This document shows positions 18,012 through 26,591 of a stretch of 64,000 nt of DNA, piece by piece (position 1 is the first letter of the stretch; each line of letters opens with the position of its first letter). The DNA is taken from contig JBGUIX010000014.1 in NCBI GenBank assembly GCA_045113315.1, positions 62,001-126,000 on the forward strand. Reading direction: 5' to 3'. The notes below the pieces were generated by a model. The model worked only from the letters and a program-made list of their open reading frames with translations, was not told the origin of the DNA and did no database searches. The stretch comes from RUG13091 sp045113315 (GTDB lineage Bacteria > Bacillota_I > Bacilli_A > RFN20 > CAG-826). The position numbers and the translations under genes are program-made.

Positions 18012-20069
18012 CTAGATGTCTAAGTTCTTCACGAATTTCGCATTAGCGTGAATGAACTCTTTACGTGGGTCAACATTATCACCCATTAAATCGGTGAAGA
18101 CTTGTTCCGCTTTAATTGCATCATCTAAGGTGACACGAAGCATCTTACGATTCTTTGGATCCATAGTGGTTTCCCATAATTGTTCGGCGTCCATTTCACC
18201 AAGACCTTTATAACGTTGGAATGGATAACCTGGTTTTAAATTTAATCTCTTCTTAATGAGTTCGAGTTGATCGTCGTTATATGCATAGTATTGTTTACCA
18301 TGATATTCGACTTTATATAATGGAGGTTGAGCGATATATACGTAACCTTCGGTAATCAAAGGACGCATAAATCTATAGAAGAATGTTAATAATAAGATTC
18401 TGATGTGACTACCATCGACATCAGCATCGGTCATAATTACGACTTTGTGGTATCTGATTTTAGAGGTATCAAATTCTGGGTCAATGCCCCCACCAATCGC
18501 GGTAATCATGTTACCTATTTCTGCGTTAGCAAAAATACGTTTTGCTTGAGCTTTTTCAACGTTAAGAATCTTACCACGAAGTGGAAGAATAGCTTGTGTT
18601 TCACGGTTACGACCGTTTTTCGCACTACCACCAGCGGAATTACCCTCAACGATATATAATTCACACTCTTCTGGGTTTCTAGAGGAACAATCTGCTAATT
18701 TACCAGGAAGTGTGGTTAATTCTAATGAGCCTTTTCTACGGAAATCTTCACGAGCTTTACGAGCCGCCATACGAGCGTTCGCAGCCATGACGATTTTTTC
18801 CATAATCATTCTGGCTAGTTTTGGATCCTCTAATAAGAATCTTTGGAATTGTTCACTAACGATACCGTTAACAATCTTTCTGACTTCAGAGTTTCCTAAT
18901 TTAGTTTTTGTTTGTCCTTCAAATTGTGGGTTTGGATGTTTGACGGAGATAACAGCGGTTAAACCTTCAGCGATATCTTCATAAGTTAAATCATCTTCAC
19001 CATCTTTTAAGAACTTATATTCACGACAATAGTTATTAACAACCTTTCTCATCGCTTCTTTGAAGCCTGTTTCGTGCATACCACCTTCATGGGTATGGAC
19101 GTTATTACAGAAGGAATAGACGTTAGCACTATAACCATCATCATATTGGAAAGCGATTTCTGCATATACGTGAGCGGTGTTTCCGCTTGCTAATGTAATT
19201 GGGACAGAACCTTCACAATAGATAACTTCATCAAAGAGTCTAGTTTTGTGGTTATTGATGAATAAGACATATTCTTTAATACCACCTTTATAGCAGAAAC
19301 TTTCTTTGACTGGTTGTTCGCCTCTATCATCAATGACAGTGATTCTAATACCTCTATTTAAGAAAGCGGTTTGTCTCATTCTGTCACGGATGGTTTCATA
19401 ACTATATTCAGTTGTGTCTTGGAAAATGGCTGGATCAGGCTTAAATGTGACTTTGGTACCATTTTGGTTCTTATCGCAAGTACCGATTTTCTTTAAGTGC
19501 TCAACAATGTGTCCACCATTGACGAATTTGATGTAATAAACACCACCATCTTTTTGAACGGTAACTTCACACCATTCAGAAAGGGCGTTAACAACTGAGG
19601 CACCAACACCGTGAAGACCACCGGAAACTTTATATCCTCCGCCTTCACCGAATTTACCACCAGCATGTAAGACAGTATAAACTGTTTCAACACCAGATAA
19701 GCCGCTCTTTGCGACCACGTCAACAGGAATGCCACGACCATTGTCCACAACTGTGATTGTGTTTCCTTTATTAATTGTTACTGTCACTTCTGTACAGTAT
19801 CCCGCTAAAGCTTCATCGATTGAGTTATCGACGATTTCCCACACGAGGTGGTGTAGACCAGCCGCGGATGTTGTACCAATGTACATACCTGGTCTTTTTC
19901 TGACTGCTTCAAGTCCCTCTAAAACTTGAATGTTGGTTGCTGTATATTTCGCATCAGCTTTTTCGAGTTGAGCTTCTTCTTCGTTCATCTCGGAAACTTC
20001 AACTTTAATCTCTGGAGCGGGATTTTCGGTTTTTGTTTCTTGTTCAGCAACTTTCTTTTCTTCTTCCAT
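18012..20069 (-). CDS. gyrB: DNA gyrase subunit B
   Basis: GyrB supplies ATPase activity to gyrase. This 685-residue chain has the GHKL ATPase (VDNSIDEA, DNGRGIP, GGLHGVG), a transducer domain, the TOPRIM motif EGNSAGGSAK and the DADVDGSHI metal site. The Asp of the usual EGDSAGG motif is Asn477, the position of E. coli GyrB Asp426, whose change to Asn is a known quinolone-resistance mutation. An N-terminal Glu/Lys-rich extension of about 35 residues precedes the conserved core. GGAGG lies before the ATG. The stop codon is TAG. Confidence 0.97.
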   Translation of the reverse strand: MEEEKKVAEQETKTENPAPEIKVEVSEMNEEEAQLEKADAKYTATNIQVLEGLEAVRKRPGMYIGTTSAAGLHHLVWEIVDNSIDEALAGYCTEVTVTINKGNTITVVDNGRGIPVDVVAKSGLSGVETVYTVLHAGGKFGEGGGYKVSGGLHGVGASVVNALSEWCEVTVQKDGGVYYIKFVNGGHIVEHLKKIGTCDKNQNGTKVTFKPDPAIFQDTTEYSYETIRDRMRQTAFLNRGIRITVIDDRGEQPVKESFCYKGGIKEYVLFINNHKTRLFDEVIYCEGSVPITLASGNTAHVYAEIAFQYDDGYSANVYSFCNNVHTHEGGMHETGFKEAMRKVVNNYCREYKFLKDGEDDLTYEDIAEGLTAVISVKHPNPQFEGQTKTKLGNSEVRKIVNGIVSEQFQRFLLEDPKLARMIMEKIVMAANARMAARKAREDFRRKGSLELTTLPGKLADCSSRNPEECELYIVEGNSAGGSAKNGRNRETQAILPLRGKILNVEKAQAKRIFANAEIGNMITAIGGGIDPEFDTSKIRYHKVVIMTDADVDGSHIRILLLTFFYRFMRPLITEGYVYIAQPPLYKVEYHGKQYYAYNDDQLELIKKRLNLKPGYPFQRYKGLGEMDAEQLWETTMDPKNRKMLRVTLDDAIKAEQVFTDLMGDNVDPRKEFIHANAKFVKNLDI

Positions 20070-20087
20070 TTGAAGACCTCCTATTCT

Positions 20088-21137
20088 TTACTTTTTTATC
20101 TGATACTGAGCAGCGCCTTCGACCTCAAGCTTGGTCGCGGTGATAAAAACCTGCTCTAGTTTCTTCACAAATTTGATTAATCTAATGCGATGGGCTTGAT
20201 CGAGTTCACTCATCACATCATCAAGGACCACTACTGGTCTTTTGTCCTTATCCTCAATTAAGAAGTAAGGGCTGAGCTTTAAGGCGAGGGAGACGATACG
20301 GTTTTCACCTTGAGAGCCAAACTCCCCAATATCACGTCCATTTAGACTGATTGAGAAGTCTTCTCGATGAACCCCGATAGTTGTCATCTTCTGACGTAAA
20401 TCTCTCTCCTCACTCTTCTTAAACGCTTCTAACGCTTCTTTTTGGAAATCTTTTCCGTATTCGATGAAGGGCTGATAGATGATTTCTAACTTTCCTTCTT
20501 CGCCCGTGAGCGCGCGCGTTATTTTTATAAGGATATCATTGATATCCTTGACATACATCTGCCTATAAGAGACGATTGGACCACTTAGTTTGGCCAACAT
20601 TTCTGTCGTTGTTTCTAATAGAACGGGGTCGACTTTATCGCTCTTTAATAGGTCATTTCTCTCCTTTAATACTTTGTTATAACGAGAGATGTAATCGAGA
20701 TAGGGTTGACTCTTTTTACAAAGATTAATATCTAAGAAATTCCTTCTGGTTTTTGGAGAACCTCTAAACATCAATACGTCTTTAGGTTCAAAGAGCAGTA
20801 CATTCATAACATTGGATAGTTCCGATATCTTAGATATCGTTTTACCATTTATGAAGATCTGCTTACCTTCAGGAGTAATTAGGATTCTAATCTTTCTTTT
20901 TAAATCTCCTTCTTCGCACATCGCGTTAATTTCCGCTTTATCTTTGCCTTTTTGAATTAGATCGGTTTCTTCATTAGCTCGGAAGCTTCTCGCTAAAGAG
21001 AGAAAATAGATGGCTTCCGCAACATTGGTCTTTCCTGCCGCATTTGGTCCAGTCAATATGTTTAAATTTGGCGAGAAATCATATGTAAGATAAGCGTGAT
21101 TTCTGAAGTTCTTGAGGGATAATGTTTTAACAATCAT
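20088..21137 (-). CDS. recF: DNA replication and repair protein RecF
   Basis: RecF is an SMC-like ATPase that helps load RecA at single-strand gaps. This copy has Walker A GPNAAGKT (30-37), a signature region FGSQGENR and Walker B VVLDDVMSELD near the C-terminus. The 349-residue length is slightly short but complete. It starts two bases after the yaaA stop and lies 18 bases before gyrB, in the conserved yaaA-recF-gyrB order. Confidence 0.96.
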   Translation of the reverse strand: MIVKTLSLKNFRNHAYLTYDFSPNLNILTGPNAAGKTNVAEAIYFLSLARSFRANEETDLIQKGKDKAEINAMCEEGDLKRKIRILITPEGKQIFINGKTISKISELSNVMNVLLFEPKDVLMFRGSPKTRRNFLDINLCKKSQPYLDYISRYNKVLKERNDLLKSDKVDPVLLETTTEMLAKLSGPIVSYRQMYVKDINDILIKITRALTGEEGKLEIIYQPFIEYGKDFQKEALEAFKKSEERDLRQKMTTIGVHREDFSISLNGRDIGEFGSQGENRIVSLALKLSPYFLIEDKDKRPVVVLDDVMSELDQAHRIRLIKFVKKLEQVFITATKLEVEGAAQYQIKK

Positions 21138-21139
21138 GC

Positions 21140-21358
21140 TTATTTGATAACAAACAGCGCGTTAGGGAGCTTTATTTCATCACCTCTATAAAGTTTACGT
21201 CCGCGACGATTTTCGCTCTCACCGTTTACCAAAACAACGGTTTCTGACAAATAAACTTTCGCCATTCCTCCAGTGGGAATTTCGCCGACAATCTTTAGCA
21301 AAGACTGCAAGGTGATATACTCTTCTTCCTTGTTTAGAAACACTTCTTTTTGGCCCAC
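21140..21358 (-). CDS. yaaA: S4-domain RNA-binding protein YaaA (RlbP)
   Basis: This 72-residue protein is essentially one S4 RNA-binding domain (ITLQSLLK, then VNGESENRRGRKLYRGD). The Bacillus counterpart sits between dnaN and recF and is linked to 50S ribosome maturation. The start is GTG with AAGGAG six bases upstream. It begins a new transcription unit after the dnaN terminator. Confidence 0.9.
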   Translation of the reverse strand: MGQKEVFLNKEEEYITLQSLLKIVGEIPTGGMAKVYLSETVVLVNGESENRRGRKLYRGDEIKLPNALFVIK

Positions 21359-21376
21359 AAAAAACTCCTTACGATA

Positions 21377-21382
21377 ATTGTA
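21377..21382 (-). promoter_or_regulatory. Candidate -10 element for yaaA-recF-gyrB-gyrA
   Basis: TACAAT on the minus strand lies between the dnaN terminator and the yaaA ribosome site. The hexamer 17 bases upstream is a poor -35 and falls in the terminator stem. Confidence 0.35.
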
Positions 21383-21394
21383 TCATATATAAAT

Positions 21395-21417
21395 AAAAAA
21401 GGGAATAATTTATTCCC
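21395..21417 (-). terminator. Rho-independent terminator of dnaN
   Basis: GGGAAT (21417-21412 on the minus strand) pairs with ATTCCC (21406-21401) and is followed by six T residues. It separates dnaA-dnaN from the yaaA-recF-gyr operon. Confidence 0.8.
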
Positions 21418-21453
21418 TCTTCTATTATATGTTCTAAATTACCTATTTTTTGC

Positions 21454-22575
21454 TTAATAAGTGCGCACTGGAGTAACGATTTGAATGACCGAGTCATCTG
21501 AAGCGTTTTGAACGATAAAGGGCTTCATTTCGCCTACAAACGCAAAGGTGACATCTTCACAGTTTAAAGCCTTCACTGCAGCAACCACAAATTCACTGTT
21601 AAATGAAACCTTTAAATCTTGTCCATCGTATTTGAAAATATCAACTCTTTCAATAGCGGAGCCAACCTGTTGGCTTTTTGCTGAAATTTCAACACCATTT
21701 TCATTCATTGATAAGTCTACAACATTCTCTCTATCCATGGACAAAATGTTCGCACGGTCAATGGCTTTAATTAAGTCAGAAGCATTAACTTCTAAGTGAT
21801 AATTAGTCACCCTTGGAACGATGTTTTTGGTGTTTGGATAATCACCCGCAATTAATCTAGAGGCAACAACTGTTCTTCCTAAAGAGAATAGGGCTTTTTT
21901 ATCAGAGAAACTGACATCGACTCCATCCAAACCTTCTAATAAGTGATCGACTTCAATCATCATCTTGGCAGGAACGTTAGCGACAAAATTAATTCCATCA
22001 GGTATCTTGATATCTTTTCTCGCCATTCTTGCTGAGTCAGTCGCAGTGGCGGTTAATACGCCGTTAGCGGCTTCTAAATTCATCGCAGTAAGAATTGGTC
22101 TTTGTTCTTTTAAAGATGCCGCAAATGCGGTTTGTGACACTAAAGAATCAAAATCTGCTTTAGTAAGAGTTAAGGAGGTTCCGTTTGGCTCTAAATCTAA
22201 ATCAGGATATTCCTCTGGTCTAACACAATTTAATTTATATTCGGAACGATTATCGCTAATAGTAGCAATTGTGGAATCAATGACATCGAAAGTGATTTCT
22301 TCAGACTCCATCTTTCTAGCAATTTCAGTAATAAGTTTGGAATTAATTAAAGTAGCACCCTCTTTATAATTTCTAATGATTTCTAAACCATTTAGTTTAT
22401 AAGGAACTTGTGTTTTGATTGTTAAATCGTAGTTAGATCCAGTAATAAATAAACCATTTTCATTTAATTCAATTTTTAAATTAGCTAATACCGCAACTGC
22501 TACTTTGCTAGCAACTGCTCTAGATGCAACTACTAATCCTTTTAAGAATTCTTCTCTTTTAATTGTGAATCTCAT
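21454..22575 (-). CDS. dnaN: DNA polymerase III beta sliding clamp
   Basis: The 373-residue sequence shows the three-fold clamp arrangement. Recognisable stretches are LANLKIE in domain 1, a central LEEG/LLEGLDGVDVSF region and the C-terminal VQNASDDSVIQIVTPVRTY, where the family usually ends in MPVR. The clamp tethers polymerase III to DNA. AAAGGA precedes the ATG. A TATAAT and two DnaA boxes lie in the 152-bp gap to dnaA, so it can be transcribed both with dnaA and from its own DnaA-responsive promoter. Confidence 0.96.
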   Translation of the reverse strand: MRFTIKREEFLKGLVVASRAVASKVAVAVLANLKIELNENGLFITGSNYDLTIKTQVPYKLNGLEIIRNYKEGATLINSKLITEIARKMESEEITFDVIDSTIATISDNRSEYKLNCVRPEEYPDLDLEPNGTSLTLTKADFDSLVSQTAFAASLKEQRPILTAMNLEAANGVLTATATDSARMARKDIKIPDGINFVANVPAKMMIEVDHLLEGLDGVDVSFSDKKALFSLGRTVVASRLIAGDYPNTKNIVPRVTNYHLEVNASDLIKAIDRANILSMDRENVVDLSMNENGVEISAKSQQVGSAIERVDIFKYDGQDLKVSFNSEFVVAAVKALNCEDVTFAFVGEMKPFIVQNASDDSVIQIVTPVRTY

Positions 22576-22610
22576 ATTAATTCCTTTCTTTATTTATTAT
22601 ATTAATAATA

Positions 22611-22638
22611 ATTATAATCTCTGTGGATATGTGGATAA
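22611..22638 (-). promoter_or_regulatory. dnaN promoter region with two DnaA boxes
   Basis: TATAAT (22616-22611, minus strand) is a -10 element upstream of dnaN. Immediately upstream are two adjoining DnaA boxes read on the plus strand: TGTGGATAT (22622-22630) and the perfect consensus TGTGGATAA (22630-22638). They fall where the -10/-35 spacer would be, so DnaA binding should affect dnaN transcription. They may also form the second half of a bipartite origin. Confidence 0.7.
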
Positions 22639-22727
22639 CTCCTAAGGTTTCTACTTTTTAAATCACCAACATTCATTTTATCACAGGAGCCTTATTTTGA
22701 GAATTTTATTTTTTTAAATAAACAATA

Positions 22728-24104
22728 TTACGCTTTCAGTCTTTTTTTTAGTTCGTTAACCGCTTCTTTTGTTGTCTCATCAGTTTTCAACAAGTTTTCC
22801 ACTTTTGTAATAGCACTTATCACCGTTGAATGATCTTTACCACCGAACATATCACCTATCTTTTTATAAGGAAGATGGAGAATATCTTCAATTAAGTACA
22901 TAGCGATGTGTCTAGCTAATGCGATTTGAGCGGTTCTGATCTTTCCTGTTAACTGTGAACTGGTTAAGTTGTAATAATCCGCGACAACATTAATAATCTT
23001 TTGTTCATTAAGTTGTGTCGCTAGTTGTTTACCACCCACCAAACTTGAAACAGCTTCCACCGCCACTTCCATAGTGATCTTGTCTGTTTTCTTCATAGAT
23101 ACAACTATAAACATTAACCTATTTAACGCACCTTCCAGCTCTCTAACATTCTTTGAGAATTTATCAGCGTAGAAGTACAAGACGTTTTCGTCGAAATTAT
23201 TGATATCTAAACCGTTTGCTTCAATCTTTTTTCTTAAGATTTCGACACATGTGTTTTGATCAGGTTCTTTGATATCAACAACTAAGCCCTGAATGAATCT
23301 GGTAACCAATCTTTCATCGAGTTTTGCTAATTCGTTTGGTTGTCTATCTGAGGTTATGACAATTTGCTTACCGCGATTGATTAAATCAGAGTAAATATAG
23401 AAGAACATTTCCTGAGTTTGCACACGATTTGCTAATAATTGCACATCATCTAAGAGCAAAACATCAACGGTTTTAAAGAAGTCTTTTAATGATTGAGATT
23501 CCTTTTCTCCACGGACATATCTAACGTATTCTTCAACGAAATCATTAGCGTTGATATATAGGATTTTAGCGTTAGGATTTCTTTCTTTGATTAAGTAATT
23601 CCCGATAGCGTGTAAAAGGTGAGTTTTACCTAAACCTGAATGGGAATGGATAAATAAAGGGTTATACATTTTTCCTGGGTTGGATGCGATGAGTAAAGCA
23701 GCTTGAGAAGCCTCTCTATTGAATTGACCTACAACAAAGTTATCAAATGTTAAGTTTGGATTTAAAACAGCATCAGGAAAATATTGTTGTTTTTTGACGG
23801 TTACAGTTTCGACTTTTTCACTCTTTTCTTTCTCTTTGAGTTCTTGATCAAAAACAAATTCTAATTGGAAGTTAGATTGAGTGATTTCGTTCACTACGCT
23901 TGTGAAAAGATCGTAATATTTAGTTTGGAATAAAGTGACACCTAACTTAGTGTTTGCGGCGACAATTATTTTATTTCCTTGTATTTCATATATATAAGTA
24001 GAAGCGAAAAGAGAATCAAATAATTGCTTTTCCCCTAATTGTTCTTCAATTCTTTTTAAGGTACGGTCCCATAACTGGGCAATCTCTGATACTGAGCTAA
24101 TCAT
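22728..24104 (-). CDS. dnaA: Chromosomal replication initiator DnaA
   Basis: This 458-residue initiator has the DnaA-N domain (1-70), a linker (85-110), an AAA+ module with Walker A SGLGKT (156-161), Walker B LLLDDVQ and sensor arginines. The C-terminal DNA-binding domain has the signature GGKDHSTVISA (about 415-425). It binds the boxes listed here and melts the origin. AAGGA lies upstream of the ATG. A DnaA box sits inside its promoter, indicating autoregulation. Confidence 0.97.
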   Translation of the reverse strand: MISSVSEIAQLWDRTLKRIEEQLGEKQLFDSLFASTYIYEIQGNKIIVAANTKLGVTLFQTKYYDLFTSVVNEITQSNFQLEFVFDQELKEKEKSEKVETVTVKKQQYFPDAVLNPNLTFDNFVVGQFNREASQAALLIASNPGKMYNPLFIHSHSGLGKTHLLHAIGNYLIKERNPNAKILYINANDFVEEYVRYVRGEKESQSLKDFFKTVDVLLLDDVQLLANRVQTQEMFFYIYSDLINRGKQIVITSDRQPNELAKLDERLVTRFIQGLVVDIKEPDQNTCVEILRKKIEANGLDINNFDENVLYFYADKFSKNVRELEGALNRLMFIVVSMKKTDKITMEVAVEAVSSLVGGKQLATQLNEQKIINVVADYYNLTSSQLTGKIRTAQIALARHIAMYLIEDILHLPYKKIGDMFGGKDHSTVISAITKVENLLKTDETTKEAVNELKKRLKA

Positions 24105-24136
24105 AAAATAAAAATCCTTTTTAATTTAGTGCCTCA

Positions 24137-24153
24137 ATTATAAGTAATCCACA
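24137..24153 (-). promoter_or_regulatory. dnaA promoter overlapping a DnaA box
   Basis: TATAAT (24142-24137, minus strand) lies 33 bases before dnaA. The near-consensus DnaA box at 24145-24153 lies directly upstream within the spacer, which would let DnaA repress its own gene. Confidence 0.65.
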
Positions 24154-24513
24154 TACGAGATTAAAGAAAAAAATACAAATTTTAAATTATCCACAATTTG
24201 AATAAAAAATTAAATATATTTAGGGGAGTTTTCCACACTTTCAACTTTTTAACAATGTGGAAAACTTTGTGGAGAGATTTTTCCACCCCAAAAATATAGT
24301 GCAAAACAAACATGTATACTATGGTTGGTAACCTAAAAATAACTTTGTTATTATTTAACATTATTTAGTTTTTTATCTTGTAGTATAAATTAGTGTGGAA
24401 AACTAAATTTTTGCATGTTTCAGATATGTATTTTTCTGTCTCATTTAAGATAGATATCCACATTAATTTTGGAAAACGTTCTCTTTTTTACTTATTTTTG
24501 GCAAATAATTACT

Positions 24514-24543
24514 TTGACATTTATAGATAAATGCCCATATAAT
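24514..24543 (+). promoter_or_regulatory. rpmH operon promoter
   Basis: TTGACA (24514-24519) and TATAAT (24538-24543) are separated by 18 bases. Both hexamers are perfect consensus. The start would be near 24550, giving a short leader that contains AAGGAGGT. Confidence 0.88.
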
Positions 24544-24575
24544 TTTAGACGCTATGTTTAAGGAGGTACACTTAT

Positions 24576-24710
24576 ATGAAACGTACATATCAACCAAGCA
24601 AAATTAAACACCAACGTAAAGCTGGCTTTAGAGCGAGAATGAAAAGCGATAAAGGCCGTAACGTTTTGGCGCGTAGAAGAGCTAAAGGTCGTAAACAACT
24701 CACTGCCTAA
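24576..24710 (+). CDS. rpmH: Ribosomal protein L34
   Basis: This 44-residue basic protein begins MKRTYQPSKIK, contains HQRKAGFRARM and ends in an RRRAKGRK tail, which is characteristic of L34 of the large ribosomal subunit. AAGGAGGT lies before the ATG. It is the first gene right of oriC, as in most bacteria, and is followed 13 bases later by rnpA. Confidence 0.97.
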   Translation: MKRTYQPSKIKHQRKAGFRARMKSDKGRNVLARRRAKGRKQLTA

Positions 24711-24723
24711 TTAGGATGAATTA

Positions 24724-25056
24724 ATGAAAGTCGTTAATAGAATTAAGAAAAATCAAGACTTTGCATTAACCATTAATAAAGGTCAGGCGTTTCGCTATCC
24801 AAGTTATTTAATTTATGTTAAGCAAAATGAATTAGGTTATACCCGTGTTGGTATATCCGCATCTAAGAAACTTGGAAATGCGGTAACAAGAAATCGTGTC
24901 AAAAGACAAACTAGAGCGATTGTAGATAGTCTTATAGACTATAACAAATATGCTTTAGACATCGTCATCGTCTTAAAACTTAAGTTTTTAGAAAAAGATT
25001 TTGATGATAATAAATCACAATTTTGTGATTTTGTGAAAACACAGGTAGGGTTATAA
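24724..25056 (+). CDS. rnpA: Ribonuclease P protein component
   Basis: This 110-residue basic protein has the RnpA signature RVGISASKKLGNAVTRNRVKRQ (shown in part; residues about 38-60). It binds the RNase P RNA and helps cleave 5' leaders from pre-tRNA. The RNA subunit gene is not in this window. It is followed one base later by yidC. Confidence 0.96.
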   Translation: MKVVNRIKKNQDFALTINKGQAFRYPSYLIYVKQNELGYTRVGISASKKLGNAVTRNRVKRQTRAIVDSLIDYNKYALDIVIVLKLKFLEKDFDDNKSQFCDFVKTQVGL

Positions 25057-25057
25057 A

Positions 25058-26581
25058 ATGAAAAAAGGTACAAAAATAGGATTAGGTTTGGCCTCACTCC
25101 TTTTAGGAGCGATGGTTTTAACTGGATGTACAAACTCTTTCTGTTCTTCCAAGGATAAAGCCCACATTCTTTACGCTATCGATCATGGTGTGTGTGCTTA
25201 CTATACCGAAGAAGGTGCCCAACAAGCCAAACAAGAAAACGATGTTGTTGGACAAGTTGAAGGCTTAAATAATGTTTGGTATGTGGCTAGATTTAGTAAC
25301 TGTAAGTCACTACAAAGCTTATATACAAATGCGAAAGACAAACAAAATTTAAACGTTCCTTCTCTTAATTACTACATCGAATTAGATAATGTCGTTTTAA
25401 GACATGCTATCGCCGCGGAAAATTTAGATCCTTCCACGGTTACTGTTGAACAAATTATCGGAGATAATAAAGAAGATCGCGGTATTTTGATTAGACAAGG
25501 CTATTTAAAATATTACGGCACTAACGAAAAGGATAGTAAAAAACTTTGGGAAAACTGGGTTACTTATAGTAATGAAGCCAGAATGTCTGACAAACTCAGT
25601 GTGGATGAATGCCCCACTACAGACTTCAATAACTTCTATCAAACCCAGATGAAAAATTCGATTAATGGCGCTCGTTCATGCTTAGCCACCAAAGGTGGAT
25701 TCTATGGAAACTATGGTGAAGGAGTGGCAGCTGAAATCGAAGAGAAGAACTGGGGTTATGCCTGGGGTAAAGTTGGGTTCTTATCCGGATTATTGGTTTA
25801 TCCAATCGGATGGTTAATCGATACATTTGCTGTCGGCTTTAACGGCGGCAAACAAATTGCACCTACTGGAAACGGTGTTCCACAATTACTGGCTATTTTA
25901 TTTGTGACATTAATTGTGAGAGCTATAATGTTGCTTGCAACATTTAAACAAACAACCGCCTCTAGCAAGATGCAAGAACTACAACCAGAAATTGCGAAGA
26001 TACAGGCTAAATATCCAAACTCAAATTCTAATCAATACGAAAAACAACGTATGGCGCAAGAAACACAAGCGTTATACAAGAAACATAAGATTAATCCGTT
26101 CACATCTATACTTGTGATGATTGTACAGTTCCCTGTCTTCATCTGTGTATGGGGTGCTATGCAAGGAAGTGCGGTTTTATCATCCGGCACATTCTTAGGA
26201 TTAAACTTATCGCAATCCATTAGTAGTGTTATGACAAATTGGTCTAACTGGAAAAATCCAGCGTCAGGTGTTTGGACCGCTCTCGGACTATTCTTATTAA
26301 TGTCCGCGGCTCAAACAGTAGCCATGTTATTACCACAATGGTTAGCTAAAGCTAAAAAGAAAAAAGTTGCGAAACTAGGACGAAATCCAGCTCAAAAAGA
26401 AGCTGATAGCAGAACAAAATGGTTCACCTATATTATGTTAGCTGTCATTATCTTCATGGGATTCTCTTTAGTTTCTGCGTTAGGTGTTTATTGGTTCGTT
26501 GGTGCTTTGTTCTCCATCGGTCAAACACTTGTTACACACTTCATTATGAATCGCAAGAAGGGTGTCAAAAAATCTAAATAA
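25058..26581 (+). CDS. yidC: YidC/Oxa1 membrane insertase, lipoprotein with large extra domain
   Basis: The N-terminus is a lipoprotein signal with lipobox LTGC (Cys24). The Oxa1 core begins near residue 240 (GLLVYPIGWLID) and includes the conserved groove arginine in LIVRAIMLL (about residue 287), a cytoplasmic coiled hairpin and four further helices, ending in a Lys-rich tail. Typical Firmicutes YidC/SpoIIIJ proteins have about 260-290 residues. This one has 507 because about 200 cysteine-containing residues lie between the lipid anchor and the core. YidC inserts proteins into the membrane with or without SecYEG. Confidence 0.93.
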   Translation: MKKGTKIGLGLASLLLGAMVLTGCTNSFCSSKDKAHILYAIDHGVCAYYTEEGAQQAKQENDVVGQVEGLNNVWYVARFSNCKSLQSLYTNAKDKQNLNVPSLNYYIELDNVVLRHAIAAENLDPSTVTVEQIIGDNKEDRGILIRQGYLKYYGTNEKDSKKLWENWVTYSNEARMSDKLSVDECPTTDFNNFYQTQMKNSINGARSCLATKGGFYGNYGEGVAAEIEEKNWGYAWGKVGFLSGLLVYPIGWLIDTFAVGFNGGKQIAPTGNGVPQLLAILFVTLIVRAIMLLATFKQTTASSKMQELQPEIAKIQAKYPNSNSNQYEKQRMAQETQALYKKHKINPFTSILVMIVQFPVFICVWGAMQGSAVLSSGTFLGLNLSQSISSVMTNWSNWKNPASGVWTALGLFLLMSAAQTVAMLLPQWLAKAKKKKVAKLGRNPAQKEADSRTKWFTYIMLAVIIFMGFSLVSALGVYWFVGALFSIGQTLVTHFIMNRKKGVKKSK

Positions 26582-26591
26582 GGAGAAAAGT

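Larger units (their letters stand above)
24105..24575 (+). other. oriC: Chromosomal replication origin oriC (dnaA-rpmH interval)
   Basis: This 471-bp gene-free, AT-rich interval contains clustered DnaA boxes. They are TAATCCACA (24145-24153), the perfect TTATCCACA (24187-24195), TTTTCCACA (24229-24237), TGTGGAAAA (24256-24264), TGTGGAGAG (24268-24276), TTTTCCACC (24279-24287), TGTGGAAAA (24394-24402) and ATATCCACA (24454-24462). The box-poor AT-rich stretch at about 24325-24390 is the likeliest unwinding element. Gene direction diverges from this interval, consistent with a bidirectional origin. Confidence 0.9.

Noticed and set aside
21965..22369. 134-codon ORF antisense to dnaN
   Set aside because: It lies wholly within conserved dnaN codons and resembles no protein family I know.
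24105..24575. Small ORF or ncRNA in the origin interval
   Set aside because: Apart from DnaA boxes and promoters I see no ribosome site with an open frame and no stable RNA fold.
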